NCBI GenBank assembly: GCA_026214975.1
Contig: CM047806.1
Coordinates: 2,124,127 to 2,188,126 of the forward strand
Direction: 5' to 3'
DNA length: 64,000 nt
DNA from: Gentiana macrophylla
Lineage: Eukaryota; Streptophyta; Magnoliopsida; Gentianales; Gentianaceae
Shown in pieces: positions 11,310 through 23,330 of this stretch. Position 1 is the first letter of the stretch. Each line of letters begins with the position of its first letter. The notes beneath the pieces are model-generated. The model was not told the origin of the DNA and made no database searches. It saw nothing but the letters and a program-made list of their open reading frames with translations. Position numbers and translations under genes: made by a program.

Positions 11310-12960
11310 TATCCGCTGTTTTAATAAAAAAAAAAGAAAAATTAATTTATTTTTTCTGGAATACAGCAGGATTGTAATAAAAAATAAAATTTATTTTATT
11401 TTATAAAATAAAAGCCCCTTCTCCTTTCGGGTTCGCGGTTCGTGGTTCAAGGTTCGAAGATCGAAGACATGAACACAACAAGATTGTAATTTACTTTTTC
11501 CTAGGATAGATTAGATACGGGGGTACCAACGATCCATCTCGGTGTTTAAATTTCCGCAATTTATTTTTTATGTGTTTGATCATAAAATAGATATAAAATC
11601 GAAATTGCCATGACATACATCATATCATAAATCCACTCCATGCATACATGTAGAATTTTAATTTTGGTAATTAAAATAGGCATGTATACAAACTCGCGTA
11701 ATTAGTTGAAATTTAATTAATACATGGTAATTAATTAATTTAGTAACTAATTAAATATCCGAGGACGGGTTATGAAATCGTTAAGCCTTTCGGTGTGTGT
11801 TCTCGGTGAACCGCCGTAAAAGCCCAAACGAGATCACGTTTTCGATTCGTAGTGTCTACGAGATTGAATGATGGTTAAAGAACAATAAATCTTGGATAAA
11901 AACGGTTCGCTTATTGGTTGGGTGGTCAACTGAGCTAGGCTCGACCGACTTAACCCTCCTAGTGTGATGTATGCACGGGGATCCGGCAAGACTAAGCTAC
12001 ACCGGCGAGCGGAGGGGTGATTCCTTCTTATCTCAATGGGGCTCTCTTGACCCGATTTCGTCCGACTGTCACATATGTTCCAACGAATAGGACGGGTAGG
12101 CTTGCCTACGTTACCGACACCATTCGGAATCCTTGATTTGATGTGCTTTTATTTAACATCAAAAAGACGTGGTTAGTTAACCCACCACCACTTCCAAAAT
12201 ATTGAGTGGGAGCGGGGGAGGCGACAGCCAACCCCACGGCCTCTACTATAGATACAAGTAAGTGAGAGAAGGGTGATGCCTCGCGGCGCTTTGATTTCGT
12301 CCCCCTACGGATGGTGTTCACCCCTAACAACATTCATGGCTTGGTCTCCGAAAGGATAGGATTTCCGGGTACTCGTCGGGTCACTGACCTATCCTACGAC
12401 GGCACACTCGGGGTATACCTAAGAGATCCAATATAGTAGGTCACACTAATCAAGGATATTCTTGATAATGTCTAGGCTAAAAAAGGAAGGTAGTCAATGA
12501 ATAAAGGGATGTTCAATTCTCGTGGGATGTACAATTCTCACAAGTTATTCATTGATGAGATTGTCTCGATTTAACCGTCATCTCTTTGACCTACCCTACG
12601 GCGGCACTGAGATGCGAGGTTAAAACCTTGGAATGGTAGAGTAGACTTACTTATAGTTTAAAATTCCTAAAATAAAATCATATAGTAGTGTTAAACTTGA
12701 ATTAATATATGTCATTTTATTTACAGCATTACATCCCTTACTAAATTGCTTAAAAATTAATAATTGACTAGTATTGACTTTGTTAAAAAAAGTGGAAAGT
12801 AACTAGGACGTTGAACTAGTTAATCGATAATGCAATTATTTTTCGAAAGAGATATTTTCTCTTAAGCCTTTTAAAAACCAGAGTGACATATAGGTATGTC
12901 ACTAGTATCATTCGTGTCAAATGGAAGACAAACTTAGTTTGATCAAAGGTGATTTCGGAC
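11310..12960. other. Non-coding, LTR-like sequence
   Basis: No ORF of interest. After an A/T-rich stretch (11320-11420) the text is moderately GC-rich, with recurring phrases such as CCTACG(A/G)CGGCAC (near 12397 and 12595) and CTTGCCTACG. The style matches the long untranslated parts of plant LTR elements. I cannot place its ends or find duplications. Confidence 0.45.
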
Positions 12961-13400
12961 TTTGAATTTTGAGTGTGTAGTGATTACACGAGTAATTTTC
13001 TAATTGAAAAATCGGAAAATCATGAAGTGTTACTAGTTGGACGATATTTGGAATCGATGAACTAGTGGGAGCTTTATGATTTGTTGTTTTTCTAGAACAT
13101 TAGAAAAGTGTAACTGACTACACACGTAACCGTTCTAATTGAAAAACCGGAAAGTCATGAAATGTCGCTAGTTGGACGATATTTGGAATCGATGAACTAG
13201 TGGGAGTTCTATGATTTGTTGTTTTTCTGGAAACATTGGAACTATGTACGAAAGATTTTCTAATCGAAAAAATCGGAAAATCATAAAAAAAAAATAAAGC
13301 ACTGCTCGTTAGACGGAATTTGGAACCGATAAACTAGTGGGAGCTTTAATGTTATGATTTGTTGTTTTTTCTGGTATATTAGAAAATCCGAGAAGTCCGA
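12960..13400. repeat. Tandem repeat, about three copies of 134-143 bp
   Basis: The block AATCGGAAAATCATGAA ... GATATTTGGAATCGATGA ... ACTAGTGGGAG ... TGATTTGTTGTTTTTCT occurs three times; the last word starts near 13078, 13212 and 13354. Copies 1 and 2 are closest; copy 3 has extra A-runs. The following 13400-15050 shows no ORF or clear repeat. Confidence 0.8.
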
Positions 13401-15049
13401 CGAGTAACACTCGAAATAGACATCCCACGGTTCAAGAGTAGTGTCTACTCAAACTAACCGTTGGTTCAAGACTGTTTCCATTCACGGAAAGAATGGGAGA
13501 ATATGTCTAAAAGTGTTAGTCATCTAAACTGAGAAAACTTTAAGGCTGAACTGAAAATTAATTAACTGAAAATCATAGGATAAGGACAGTGATTTTGGAT
13601 CACCAACCTATGAATCCTCGGCGATTTTCTCGAGCTAAGTTCTTTGGAAGAACAAGGTAGCAGTGCATTTAACGATTAAAGGAGTAAACAACGGGCAGTT
13701 AATTTTAGCTAGAATAGTGGGAGTGATATAAGGAAATGAATCTCGGATTCAATCCTTGGATATCGCGGAAAAATTATTTTCTGTTTAAGATTCGTTGGAA
13801 CGAATGGATCTACCTTCTATTCGATAATTTGTTGTATAGAAAGTGAATATACGCTTTGTAGTACGAATCCAAGACTCGGACTTTTGTTTGATAAAGTCAA
13901 AACCACTTACAACTGCTGAAATATGTATATAAAACACATCTTAAGAACTATTAAAAGCAATTGGTTTCTGTATTTAGACAAACGTTTCTTCATATTCCAT
14001 AGTTAGTGCAAAGTCCATTTGAGTTCTCGATATAATTCCGTAATCGAGAAGTCTTATCGAATCACAAGATGATCATATATGGATTAATCTCAATCCTGGG
14101 GTGATCACAGACAACTGCTTAGACTAGGGTAGGGTTTGATGTGTTAGTAAGGATCACTTCAGAGTATGTGGTCCAACACTTCTCGTTGGCTCTATTCAGG
14201 TTGAGTGAGTAGTCCGTACTATCACGAGATGGAATCCATTCCTTCCTCGGGAAGTAGACAAACAGATTCCTTTATTTGTTAGCCCTAAGAAAATGATCGA
14301 TCCCGGAGTTCATGTTAGACTAATTAGCTACTAGTCCGGTATGTGAACTAATTGATCACTAGGGGTTAATGGTAAATAAGGATAATATGTTTCGAGAAGG
14401 GTTTACGGAAATATCCCGACTAAAATGAATAATCTATGGAGGATTTATCCGTATGTAATGATTATATCGGTGGACGCTTATCAACTCATGGTTGAGTGTA
14501 AGTTATCTATATTTGCGAGTTCGATTTGGGTTTATGGTGGTGTAATCCCGAATTAATAGATTGAATATTATTGTTCGGTCCGACGGATAATATTATTTAA
14601 TTTATTGTAGCTACTTCGAATATGGGTCCATGGTCCCCGACGTGGCTCTAATATAGCATATAGGTTTTCTCGTCGTTTCACCTCAATTATAATTAAATAG
14701 TTGGATTGGACTATTTAATTGATATGTGGATTAATTGTTTAGTTGGACTAGATAATTAATTACATGGAAAAGAAATTTTTCGTGGACTCGGCCCAAAATA
14801 ATGAAACATGCGTGTGACCTAAATTTGTTTTAGGGTGGGGCGCATTTTTTTTAATTGTTATTTATTTATTAGGAAATTAGTTTTCTTAATAAATAATAAG
14901 ACATGTGATTAAATTATTTATGTGTTAAATAATTTAAGGAAAATAAAATCTTTTATATATCCTTATTAATTTTGGGATATTCTAGATTTATCTTTTTAAG
15001 GGATTAATTTAATAATTATTGGTTAATTATTAAATCCTTGGAGGACAAG

Positions 15050-15425
15050 GATTACTCTCCTATATAAAGAGAGTTCTCTCAAGCCTTTTATGAGATCACA
15101 ATTTTCGAAATATTGGATGGAACAAGGCTTTTTTTTTCGGCCTTGGTTCCTTTGGGTTCGAGTTTTAGAAAAACTTCGGGTTTTTCTAAGGTAGCATATC
15201 GAGGAGGTCAAGCGGCTTGAATCACCATCCACTTGGTGTTGCTTGGAGATACACGCCGGAAGACGGTGGCTTCTCAATTCTTGGATCATGGATCTCGGAT
15301 TGTTCTAGACGTTTATTCACAATAAACCGGTAAGCAATCTAACCCCCTCGTAGGTTAGATCTATTTATTTATGTATTTTGGTTGTTAGATCTAGATCTTG
15401 TACTTTCCGTTGCGTAATCGGGTGG
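15050..15425 (+). repeat. Probable copia-type LTR, R-U5 end
   Basis: A TATA box (CTATATAAAGAGAG, about 15059-15072) is followed by about 350 bases in the style of a plant copia R-U5: short TTTGGGTTCGAG and GGAGATACACGCC phrases, CAATAAACCGGTAAGCAATC and CTAGATCTTGTACTTTCCG near the end. The LTR appears to end close to 15425, directly before the next ORF, without a recognisable primer-binding site. The upstream limit is unknown, and 11.5-15.4 kb may all belong to the same element. Confidence 0.5.
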
Positions 15426-15429
15426 ATCT

Positions 15430-16848
15430 ATGATCCATCCGACGATATTGCATCCTACAGCTGCATCTGTTGAGGAAACATTGAATCTGCTTGTTGAGAC
15501 CTTTGGAGGTCAACAAAGTGAACAAACAACTCCCAGAAAGCCATCTATGCCCTTTGAAAGGAAAGAAAAGAAAAAGAAGGAAGGGTATGTTGATCCTAAA
15601 CTCCAGCTGGTTTCTGATTACTTCCAATGGAAGTTTGGTTACTATAAGAGACAAAAACCAGCTGCTGAGCCAATGACTGATTTTGAGGAATGGGCTTTTG
15701 AAAAGTTAGATGTGGAAAACCTACTTAATCTGGTTGATACTTCACTGTTGGAAATGAGGCTGATGGAACTCATTGATGAAGAAAAGAAAGAAGGAGGTAT
15801 CATGTTTAAGGACACTGGGGATGGACCAGATAGTGATGATTCATCATCATCTGATTCTGATGATGATCATCCCTCACATCAAGGAGAAGCCAGTGGAACT
15901 GCATTGACATCTGAACCTAGAGTAGAGCAGTCTACTGGTGCTGTCAAATCTACTGATGGCCAGCAAACTGTTCAAATGGATGAAGATCTGGAAGATCTTA
16001 CTATAGATGATTTAGAGGCTCTAATCAATGATGGTATAAACTTTGGAGATAATAGGTTGGTTGGTACATCTGGTACATTCTTGGTTGTAGAGTCTGATGT
16101 GAATCCTGATGATCAGCAGACTGAAAATTTGGATGAATTCAGTATCAGGAGTGGATTGATACTCAGGACACCTTGTCTAAAACTGCTGACACTCTACAGC
16201 AAATTACTGATGCTAGAGGATTTCTAGAGGAAAATATGGCTATTTTCCTTTCATTTTTGTGGAAGAGAGGGTCCTACTCACTGAGGAACAAACAGTGATT
16301 GGACAGAGATTGGACATGGTGATGGGTTTTGAAGGATCACCACTACTTTTTGAGGAGGTTCAGTTTGCTAAGGATCAAACAGCAACTGAACAAAGGTCGA
16401 AACTGGAGGTACCGGTTGCTGAGAATCAAACAGCACCTGGACAAAGGTTGGAACTCACAATGGGTTTGGAGGAAACCCCTGCTATTGTTGAAGACCAGGC
16501 TGCTGTAGTAGAGCCTACTGGAGTAAAGTCTACTGAAGGAAAGGATAGTCAGCAAATTGCTATTGATGAAGATGAACAGCTGCTGGACTATGACTTCAGT
16601 GATGAAGAGTTTCAAGTGCCTGAGGAAGAACCTATTGCTGCTGAACCACAACAGGCATTTGTACCATTTTTTGAAGAACCTACCCAAGATCCAATTCTGG
16701 AGGAAATTTTTGGAAATATAGTTGAGGAAGGTCCTGACCCTGCTGGAAGGGATATGAGTTGGGCTATGATTGTCAGCAAACAGAGGACAAATCACAATGT
16801 TGAAGAACCTGCTGATGATACTGCTGGACATGTGGAAGGAGATATGGC
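15430..16848 (+). pseudogene. Unrecognised acidic retroelement-like ORF, N-terminal part
   Basis: I do not recognise this with certainty. Two frames (15430-16227 and 16259-16873) form one protein with a shift near 16150-16260. The N-terminal part is basic (PFERKEKKKKEGYVDPKLQ) and then has YFQWKFGYYKRQ and DFEEWAFEKLD. A long acidic, Ser/Asp-rich stretch follows (SDDSSSSDSDDDH). The second frame repeats (T/P)GQRLE(L/M).MG(F/L)E, at least three copies of about 30 residues. The composition and its place after an LTR suggest a structural or envelope-like accessory ORF of a copia (SIRE-like) element; this is inference. The upstream stop at 15409 and the abrupt start suggest N-terminal truncation. 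Confidence 0.5.
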
Positions 16849-18824
16849 TGGTAGCAAAATACTTAACCGCTAACTTTAACCGACAGAGTATCGGGTCAAC
16901 GGTAATATAGTGGTCACAAGGTCGAATCCACAGGGAGTAACAGTGAAGTACCAAAGTCGACTTAGAACTTGGTTCGGGTCAATAGATAGTGGAAAGATTA
17001 ACAACTAATGCAGAAATAACGATTACACTACTGGTTTTGCTTATATGATTAAAAAGCATAGCCGAACTACGATCCAGCGGGTTACTTTTACCCCACAGCA
17101 AAGACTCGACAAGGAGCGTGTCTTAACCGACCTACCTATCCAATTCAGTTTATATGACATCCACGGGTGCCAACTCCTAATTTGGTGTTAAGGTATGAAC
17201 AACTCTCGCTTAACACCCTACGCCAGGCCAATTAACCCTCACTTTAGAAAGCCAACTAACCTAACATGGTTTACCAAAATCTCGAGCCACTCATAAAACC
17301 GATGAAAACCTCACACAGGGCACAGTCCTAACAACTAGCTAGGTTGTCAATCTAACAACTAGGCTGTGTCTACGCGATGATCCTAAAACCCATTATCCCA
17401 CATCTCACCGCAAAATACATCTATAAGTTCGATGTGTGTGTGTGACAGTGAACTAGGTTGTCAATCTAATTCAAAGCTATAATCTTTATAAGAACAAGTT
17501 TTAGAACGTGGATTAATCATACAGACATTTAATTAAGCGCTACACTACTCCCGTCTAATCCCCCTTAGGGTTTTCGCTCGCTTTCACATAATTCGGCTAC
17601 ACATGCAATTAGCTACTCATGATTATGCTATTAAATGAAATAAAGATAGGAATCAAACTCAAGACAAGGAATAAAAGAGAAATAATTACCATATAACTTG
17701 CAGAAAATACGAATAAATAATGCACCAAAAAGCCAAATCTTTGATCTTGTAATGCAAATCCAAGCTATAAAAGATGTGTAGAATCAAGGGATGTTATCTA
17801 GGGGATCAGAGGATGTTTAAGCTACACTAAAATCGCACCTAAATCGCCCAAGAAAAGTCTAAAGTCGGCCAAAGATCGTATAGGGGCTGAATGAGCTGCG
17901 TATTTATAGTGTAGGTCGAAAAACTGCTTCTGTCGGTCTCAAACGCTAGTTTGGATCTTGGCAAACAGTTTGGCCCAACTTGACTCGGCTTCAGTAAATC
18001 GGTGATAACTGTCTGTGCAGAGCTCCTATTTGAACGATTCAAGATGCGTTGGAAAGCTCGTTCAATTACCTACAACTTTCGTGAGGATGACTTGACCATA
18101 AAATTCCTCAAAGATGGGTCAAAATAAAGATTAACGTTACAGGTACGGTGAATACTGCTGTCGAGGCCAAACTAGAGTTTGCATTGGCCAAACGCTAGTT
18201 TGTCTTATACGAGCTTTCTTGATTCAAGCCGAACCCATCCAAACGCCAGTTTGAGGTGATTTGGACGCTAGTTTGCCTGAAAACCCAACTTTCAGTATCA
18301 ATGCTGCTTCTGTGAACGCCAGTTTGGATTGGCCAAACGCTCGTTTGCACCAAGCTTCAGTTTTTTCATCATAACTTCACTTCTAGGACTCCAAATGAGA
18401 TGATTCAAGATGAGCTGGAAATCTGATGCAATGCTCTACAACTTTCATCAAGACAACTCTTCCTGAAAGTGTCTCCAAGTGTGACCAAAATGCCCCTGAA
18501 GTGACTGGTTCAGATTTCATCAATGATTCTTCACTCTTTTCTCCTCCTTGGCCTCAAATCTCGTTCTTTCTCGAGACTCTCTTCCTTATTCTCGACCTTA
18601 TACATCAATCTAAGCCTGAAAACAAAGACACGAACACCAAGGCATAATATACATTGACAGAAACGTAACGAAATCCACATAAAACACAAGTTTTTAGGAC
18701 GAAAACGTCATTAGTCTCGAAACATGCATATAAGTGAATATCGTTCATATACTACCCATAATATCCCAAAATAACCATGAATAACTCATAAAAGGAGGTA
18801 ATCTCATATAAGAAATACGCTACA
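16849..18824 (-). mobile_element. Solo LTR of a Tat/Ogre-like element, inserted in the acidic ORF
   Basis: On the minus strand it starts TGTAGCGTATTT (18824) and ends near GTTAAGTATTTTGCTACCA (16849). It has a TATA box (ACTATAAATA, 17901-17910) and, upstream of it in U3, an array of CAAACGC(T/C)AGTTTG dyads. The end contains CCCTGTGGATTCGACC, the phrase found at the ends of large Tat/Ogre-type LTRs. No interior is present. I could not find a matching 5-bp duplication, so the left boundary is uncertain by about 15 bases. It separates the acidic ORF from its coiled-coil part. Confidence 0.7.
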
Positions 18825-19402
18825 ATTTGACTCCCATCACTGGTGGAGCACCAGCATATGTTTTGGAAGAATTAAGAGCAGTAAGAGATTATATTACACA
18901 GTTGAGAAACCAACTGAGCAGACAAGAAGAAAGATTTGAGAAGCTGGTAAATCTTGTGGACAATAACAGGAGGTCCACTGAAACAGTTGCTTCCAACTTC
19001 ACATCCACTTAGTATGTTATTGCTGACTTAACAAAAGATGTGAGAGGTATCAAACAAGGCAATACACTTAAAGAAAAGTTCTTAAAAGATCAGTTTGCCT
19101 CTATTCACAAGAAGCTTGACAACATTGCTGAAGTACAAAAACCTACTGAACGTGCTGATACACCTCAACCTGCTGTATTAGATCCTAAAGTCACTGAGAG
19201 GATCAATTTACTGGAACAAACACTAGAAGGAAGGATCACAGCTATTGACACTAGAACAGAAATTATGGAAGGTCAACTGAATAACCTAGTGATCACACAG
19301 GAGAGTGTTCATGGCCTGCTTTCACGTTTTGTTGATGATGTCAATAAGGGGGAAGAGAGCCAGACAGCAGTAGCAAAAGAGGTTGCAAGGATTTTTGCAT
19401 AA
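18825..19402 (+). pseudogene. Unrecognised ORF, coiled-coil C-terminal part
   Basis: Continuation of the ORF begun at 15430. After the solo LTR the frame opens with TPITGGAPAYVLEELRAV and is rich in heptad-like sequence (YITQLRNQLSRQEERFEKL; RINLLEQTLEGRITAID), so a coiled coil is likely. One in-frame TAG lies at about 19010, after NFTST. It ends with TAA after VARIFA (19402). Heptads in a structural protein fit multimerisation, but the function is unknown. The next 140 bases before the satellite array still resemble low-grade coding sequence. Confidence 0.5.
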
Positions 19403-19539
19403 AAGAAATGGGAGGCTGACACAAATGCATTCGAGAGAACACTGATGCACTTCTTGGTGGTGATGACCTCTTCAAAGAATACAAGAAGCTATATTACAAT
19501 AAGAGGAGACCTTACCATGACAAGGGCTTTCATGAAGGG

Positions 19540-20960
19540 CTTTCATTCGCTCGATAACGAACCCCGAGATTCAAATCGATCTCTTAATAACGATCCCAGA
19601 CTCTTAACTCCTTAGCTCGATAATGATCGATCGAGTCATAGTAGATAGCACTATCACAATGATCGATAACGATGTAACTCATTCGCTCGATAACGAACCC
19701 TTAGATTCAAATCGATCGCTCGATAACGAACCCCGAAATTCAAATAAATCATTCATTAACGAACCCCGACTCTTAACTCATTCGTTCGATAACGATCGAT
19801 CAAGCCATAGTAGATACTACTTCACAATGATCGATAACGATAACGATCTAACTCATTCGCTCGATAATGAACCCTTAGATTCAAATCGATTGCTCGATAA
19901 CAAACCCCGAGATTCAAATCGATCGCTCGATAACGAATTACGATTGTTAACTCATTCGCTCGATAACGATCGATCGAGCTATAGTAGATAGTACTATCTG
20001 AATGATCGATAACGATCTAACTCATTCGCTCGATAACGAACCCCGAGATTCAAATCGATCTCTTAATAACGATCCCCGACTCTTAACTCCTTCTCTCGAT
20101 AACGATCCATCGAGACATAATAGATAGTACTATCACAATGATCGATAATGATGTAACTCATTCGCTCGATAACGAACCCTTAGATTCAAATCGATCGCTC
20201 GATAATGAACCCCGAAATTCAACTCGATCGTTCAATAACGAACCCCGACTCTTAACTCATTCGCTCGTTAACGATCGATCGAGCCATAGTAGATACTACT
20301 ATCACAATGATCGATAACGATAACGATCTAACTCATTCACTCAATAACGAACCCTTAGATTCAAATCGATTGCTCGATAACGAACCCCAAGATTCAAATT
20401 GATCGCTCGATAACGAACGACGACTGTTAACTCATTCGCTCGATAACAATCGATTGAGCCATAGTAGACAGTACTATCACAATGATCGATAACGATCTAA
20501 CTCATTCGCTCGATAACGAACCCCGAGATTCAAATCGATCTCTTAATAACGATCCCTGACTCTTAACTCCTTCACTCGATAACGATCCATCGACACATAG
20601 TAGATAGTACTATCACAATGATTGATAACGATGTAACTCATTCGGCCGATAACGAACCCCGAGATTCAAATCGATCTCTCCTTACCGATAACGATCCAAC
20701 CCATTCGCTCGATAACGAGCTGACGATCTATAGTCGAAAGTACTATCAGAATGATTTACAAAGAAAGATATCGGCTTGAAATCGCTTAGTCGATATCGGA
20801 TCTCAGGATTGAGATCAATCGCTTAATCGATACCGGATCTCATGATTGAGATCAATCGCTCATTAATGAATCCCGAGATTCAAATGAATCCCTCGATAAC
20901 GAACTGACAATCGATAGTAGAGAGTATTATCAGAATCACTTGTATTATCGTTCGATAAAT
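19540..20960. repeat. Satellite-like array with a 479-480-bp higher-order repeat
   Basis: Built from roughly 35-bp words (CTCGATAACGAACCC...GATTCAAATCGAT) grouped into three sub-blocks of about 168, 174 and 137 bases, each opening at ATGATCGATAACGAT. The three-block set repeats with a period of 479-480 (for example CCCCGAGATT at 19562, 20041 and 20521). About two and a half higher-order units are present, decaying towards 20960. It is very rich in the ATCGAT palindrome. ORFs here are translations of the repeat. Confidence 0.88.
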
Positions 20961-21035
20961 AAAGGAATTTTTATAAAAAATTATGAATTTTATATTTTAA
21001 CGCAATGTAGAATATGTATATTAAAAAAATTGTTT

Positions 21036-21497
21036 TTATTTAAAGGACGACACTGTCGTCCCTTTAAACATTTTTAAAAAATAATATGTTATATAACAGA
21101 AATTATAACAATTTGGGTTTATTAACACAACGTTTTTATAAAAATAAATTAATTGTCTTTAAAGGGACGACATTGTCGTCCCTAAAAACCTAAATTTTAT
21201 AATTTCTTTTATATTAACACAACGTATTATAACATATTGTTTAATGGGACAACAATGTCGTCCCTTTAAATTATCCTGTCCACGTGGAAATCCAAGCTGG
21301 CGCGGTGGGGTCAATATTTTATTTATTAGGACGACATTGTCGTCCCTTTAAAGTTTCCCTCCAAAAAATCCGCACAAAACTTTGACTATATTTGAATTCA
21401 TTTAAAGGGACGACCTGACGTCGCAATAAAGTCATTTAAAGGGACAACATTGTCGTCCCTTTAAAGGTTGTCCCTTTAAACCAGTTTTCTTGTAGTG
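21036..21497 (-). mobile_element. One end of a CACTA (En/Spm) transposon with subterminal palindromes
   Basis: On the minus strand 21497 starts CACTACAAGAAAACTGG, the classic terminal inverted repeat of plant CACTA elements. Behind it lie six or seven copies of a near-perfect palindrome, GGGACGACATTGTCGTCCC, at about 21042, 21160, 21243, 21330, 21405 and 21437, within TTTAAAGGGAC context. Such subterminal repeats are transposase-binding sites in the family. The second end is not seen in the window, so this is a remnant or extends under other insertions. The satellite array may lie inside it. Confidence 0.8.
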
Positions 21498-21499
21498 TT

Positions 21500-23040
21500 G
21501 CATGGGGGTTACACAAGAGAGTCTATTAAGGATGGTTCAATTCCATTACTCTTTTTTCTAAAAGTACTTTATATAAAGTCTCGAGTTCGGGTTCGGGTTA
21601 GCTTTCTGTTCGAACTCGGGTCGGAACCTAAAATTGGGTCGGGGTATTACAATACAGTGGTCAACTAAACCATATGTTGACATAGTGTGCAATGTAATAC
21701 TTAAAAATTGCAAAGTATATATGTCAAGAATTTGAGCTGCTGTGGTAATACTCGAAACTTTGATTTAACTATTTCTAATCTTTGCAAAATTCAATAACTT
21801 AAAACTCAAAACTTTATGATATGTCAAAACTTTTACATTAACCAAATATCACAAAAATATGTAATTTGCACTTTAACGATATTCAGCCACTTTATGAGTA
21901 TGCGACTTTGTACCTATGGATATCATAACTTAATCATTAACAATAAATGATTTAACACATAATATGTGACAATTAATATTTTAAAAAAAAAAATAGTCCT
22001 TCCAATTCATCACAATGGTATGTACAGTCTAAGTACACCAATTGAAAGTACAAGCATGATTGAAATGCTACTATAAAATAAAAATAAAAAAGACCAATAT
22101 CATTAGTCACATATTATCTATCACTTAATGTGCTAAATGATCATTTATATAAGGAGGACCAATATACCAATCAATTGACTTTATGTGACAATTTCTTTAT
22201 GTGTCACTATTTATCACCCACTAAGTATGATAAATCATTATATTATATGATACAAGTGCATGATTATTATAGACTTCATAAAAAAAAAACCTCACTAATA
22301 ACACAAACAAAAGATTAATATTAATCAATTATCATACACTTTACTCGTGCTGTGGATAAGTAATATGTATCAAATATCATCTATCGATCACACAAAATAA
22401 TTTCATTTTGTATAACATATAAGGTATGTTCGAGTAGACTCACTTATGTATATGCATACACATGACTTTATTGGAGAATTAAATGATAAACTTATTTAAT
22501 CATACTTATGTTTTATTAATTTTATAAGTTGCATATCCTTTAGTAATTATATTTGTACGTCTGACTTGAGAAAGCAATGAAAAAACAAATGTTTTACACG
22601 CTGTTAAGTTCTTCTTCACAGGTATCATTTGGAACAACACATGTAGTGTATTACCCACTTATAGTACAATATTGGAAATTGATTTATGTTGTGTTCCGGG
22701 AAATGGAAAAATATATAATATACATACCAGAGGAAATTATGTTGTTTGGATTTCTCAGTCAATTTATTTAATTAACTAAGAATTTTGTTTAGAAAGTATA
22801 TTCAAAGTGTGGTATTTTATTGTTTGATCGACTAGGTGTGTTTTGAAACACAGTAGTAATATGTAATATAATTCGTTTTTTTTTTTTTTGCCTGGCCGAT
22901 TCAATAGTTAAAAGAAATTGCTTGTTTGTTGAAAGCACTGCAATTTGTTTTTGAGTAAGACACAAAGGCCTTTTGTTTGGCAATCGAAATTTGCAGCTCG
23001 AAATTTGATATTACAATGCTTGTATACGTATATTGATATA
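21500..23040. other. AT-rich intergenic sequence
   Basis: No credible ORF, RNA gene or element end. A short GGGTTCGGGTT/GAACTCGGGTC stretch lies at 21585-21640, with AT-rich text around it. Confidence 0.5.
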
Positions 23041-23041
23041 A

Positions 23042-23070
23042 CTAACAAAATGCACGTGCGTTGCACGTGT
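23042..23070 (-). mobile_element. Possible worn Helitron 3' terminus
   Basis: On the minus strand a 7-bp hairpin (CACGTGC-AAC-GCACGTG, 23069-23053) is followed 11 bases later by TTAG and then T. Helitrons end in a hairpin, 10-12 bases, then CTRR before a host T; CTAG with one C-to-T change fits. It could be the 3' end of the older Helitron whose 5' end is near 63268, but this is a guess. Confidence 0.4.
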
Positions 23071-23330
23071 CGGTGTTGGTTAAATTTATATATTTATAAG
23101 AAGACAACATAATTTAATGTTATACATTGTTAAGTATGTGTTTAACTATAAAATAATTGTATAGTGTACAATGATAATCCTGTATGAGTTGATTGTTTCA
23201 ATTGTAAATTCCATTATGGAATAAACATCAATACAAACAGAATCTAAACAACATAAATTATGAACACGTCAATTGTTACAACATAATATAAACCACCTGA
23301 ATCATAAAAGAATAGATACTTAAAAAATCT

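Larger units (their letters stand above)
1..11310 (-). mobile_element. L1-type LINE retrotransposon, split and running off the left edge
   Basis: A plant non-LTR retrotransposon read right to left: a gag-like ORF1 (11227 to 9885), an ORF2 with endonuclease (from 9888) and reverse transcriptase (to about 7301), then the downstream part of ORF2 in 1-623. Bases 624-7300 are a later LTR element. Removing it with one GCACC copy rejoins the reverse transcriptase frame exactly. The 5' end lies near 11310 (leader containing AATTAGGGTTTGAAAC on the minus strand); the 3' end is outside the window. Several frameshifts, a stop codon and a changed endonuclease residue make it inactive. No target duplication can be checked because the 3' end is missing. 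Confidence 0.9.

Noticed and set aside
16343..16954. 203-codon minus-strand ORF
   Set aside because: Shadow of the acidic plus-strand ORF; its composition (Leu/Phe/Ser-rich) is what the antisense of Glu/Lys-rich codons gives.
16849..18824. Host intron interpretation of the gap in the acidic ORF
   Set aside because: The piece has TG...CA ends, a minus-strand TATA box and LTR-type end phrases, so an inserted LTR is the better explanation even without a visible duplication.
19623..19991. 122-codon ORF with repeated SLDNEPRDSNR units
   Set aside because: Translation of the 480-bp satellite; other copies of the same repeat have stops in this frame.
21036..21470. Palindromic repeats with spacers that resemble a CRISPR array
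   Set aside because: Spacing is irregular, the host is a plant, and the adjacent CACTACAAGAAAAC end explains them as CACTA subterminal repeats.
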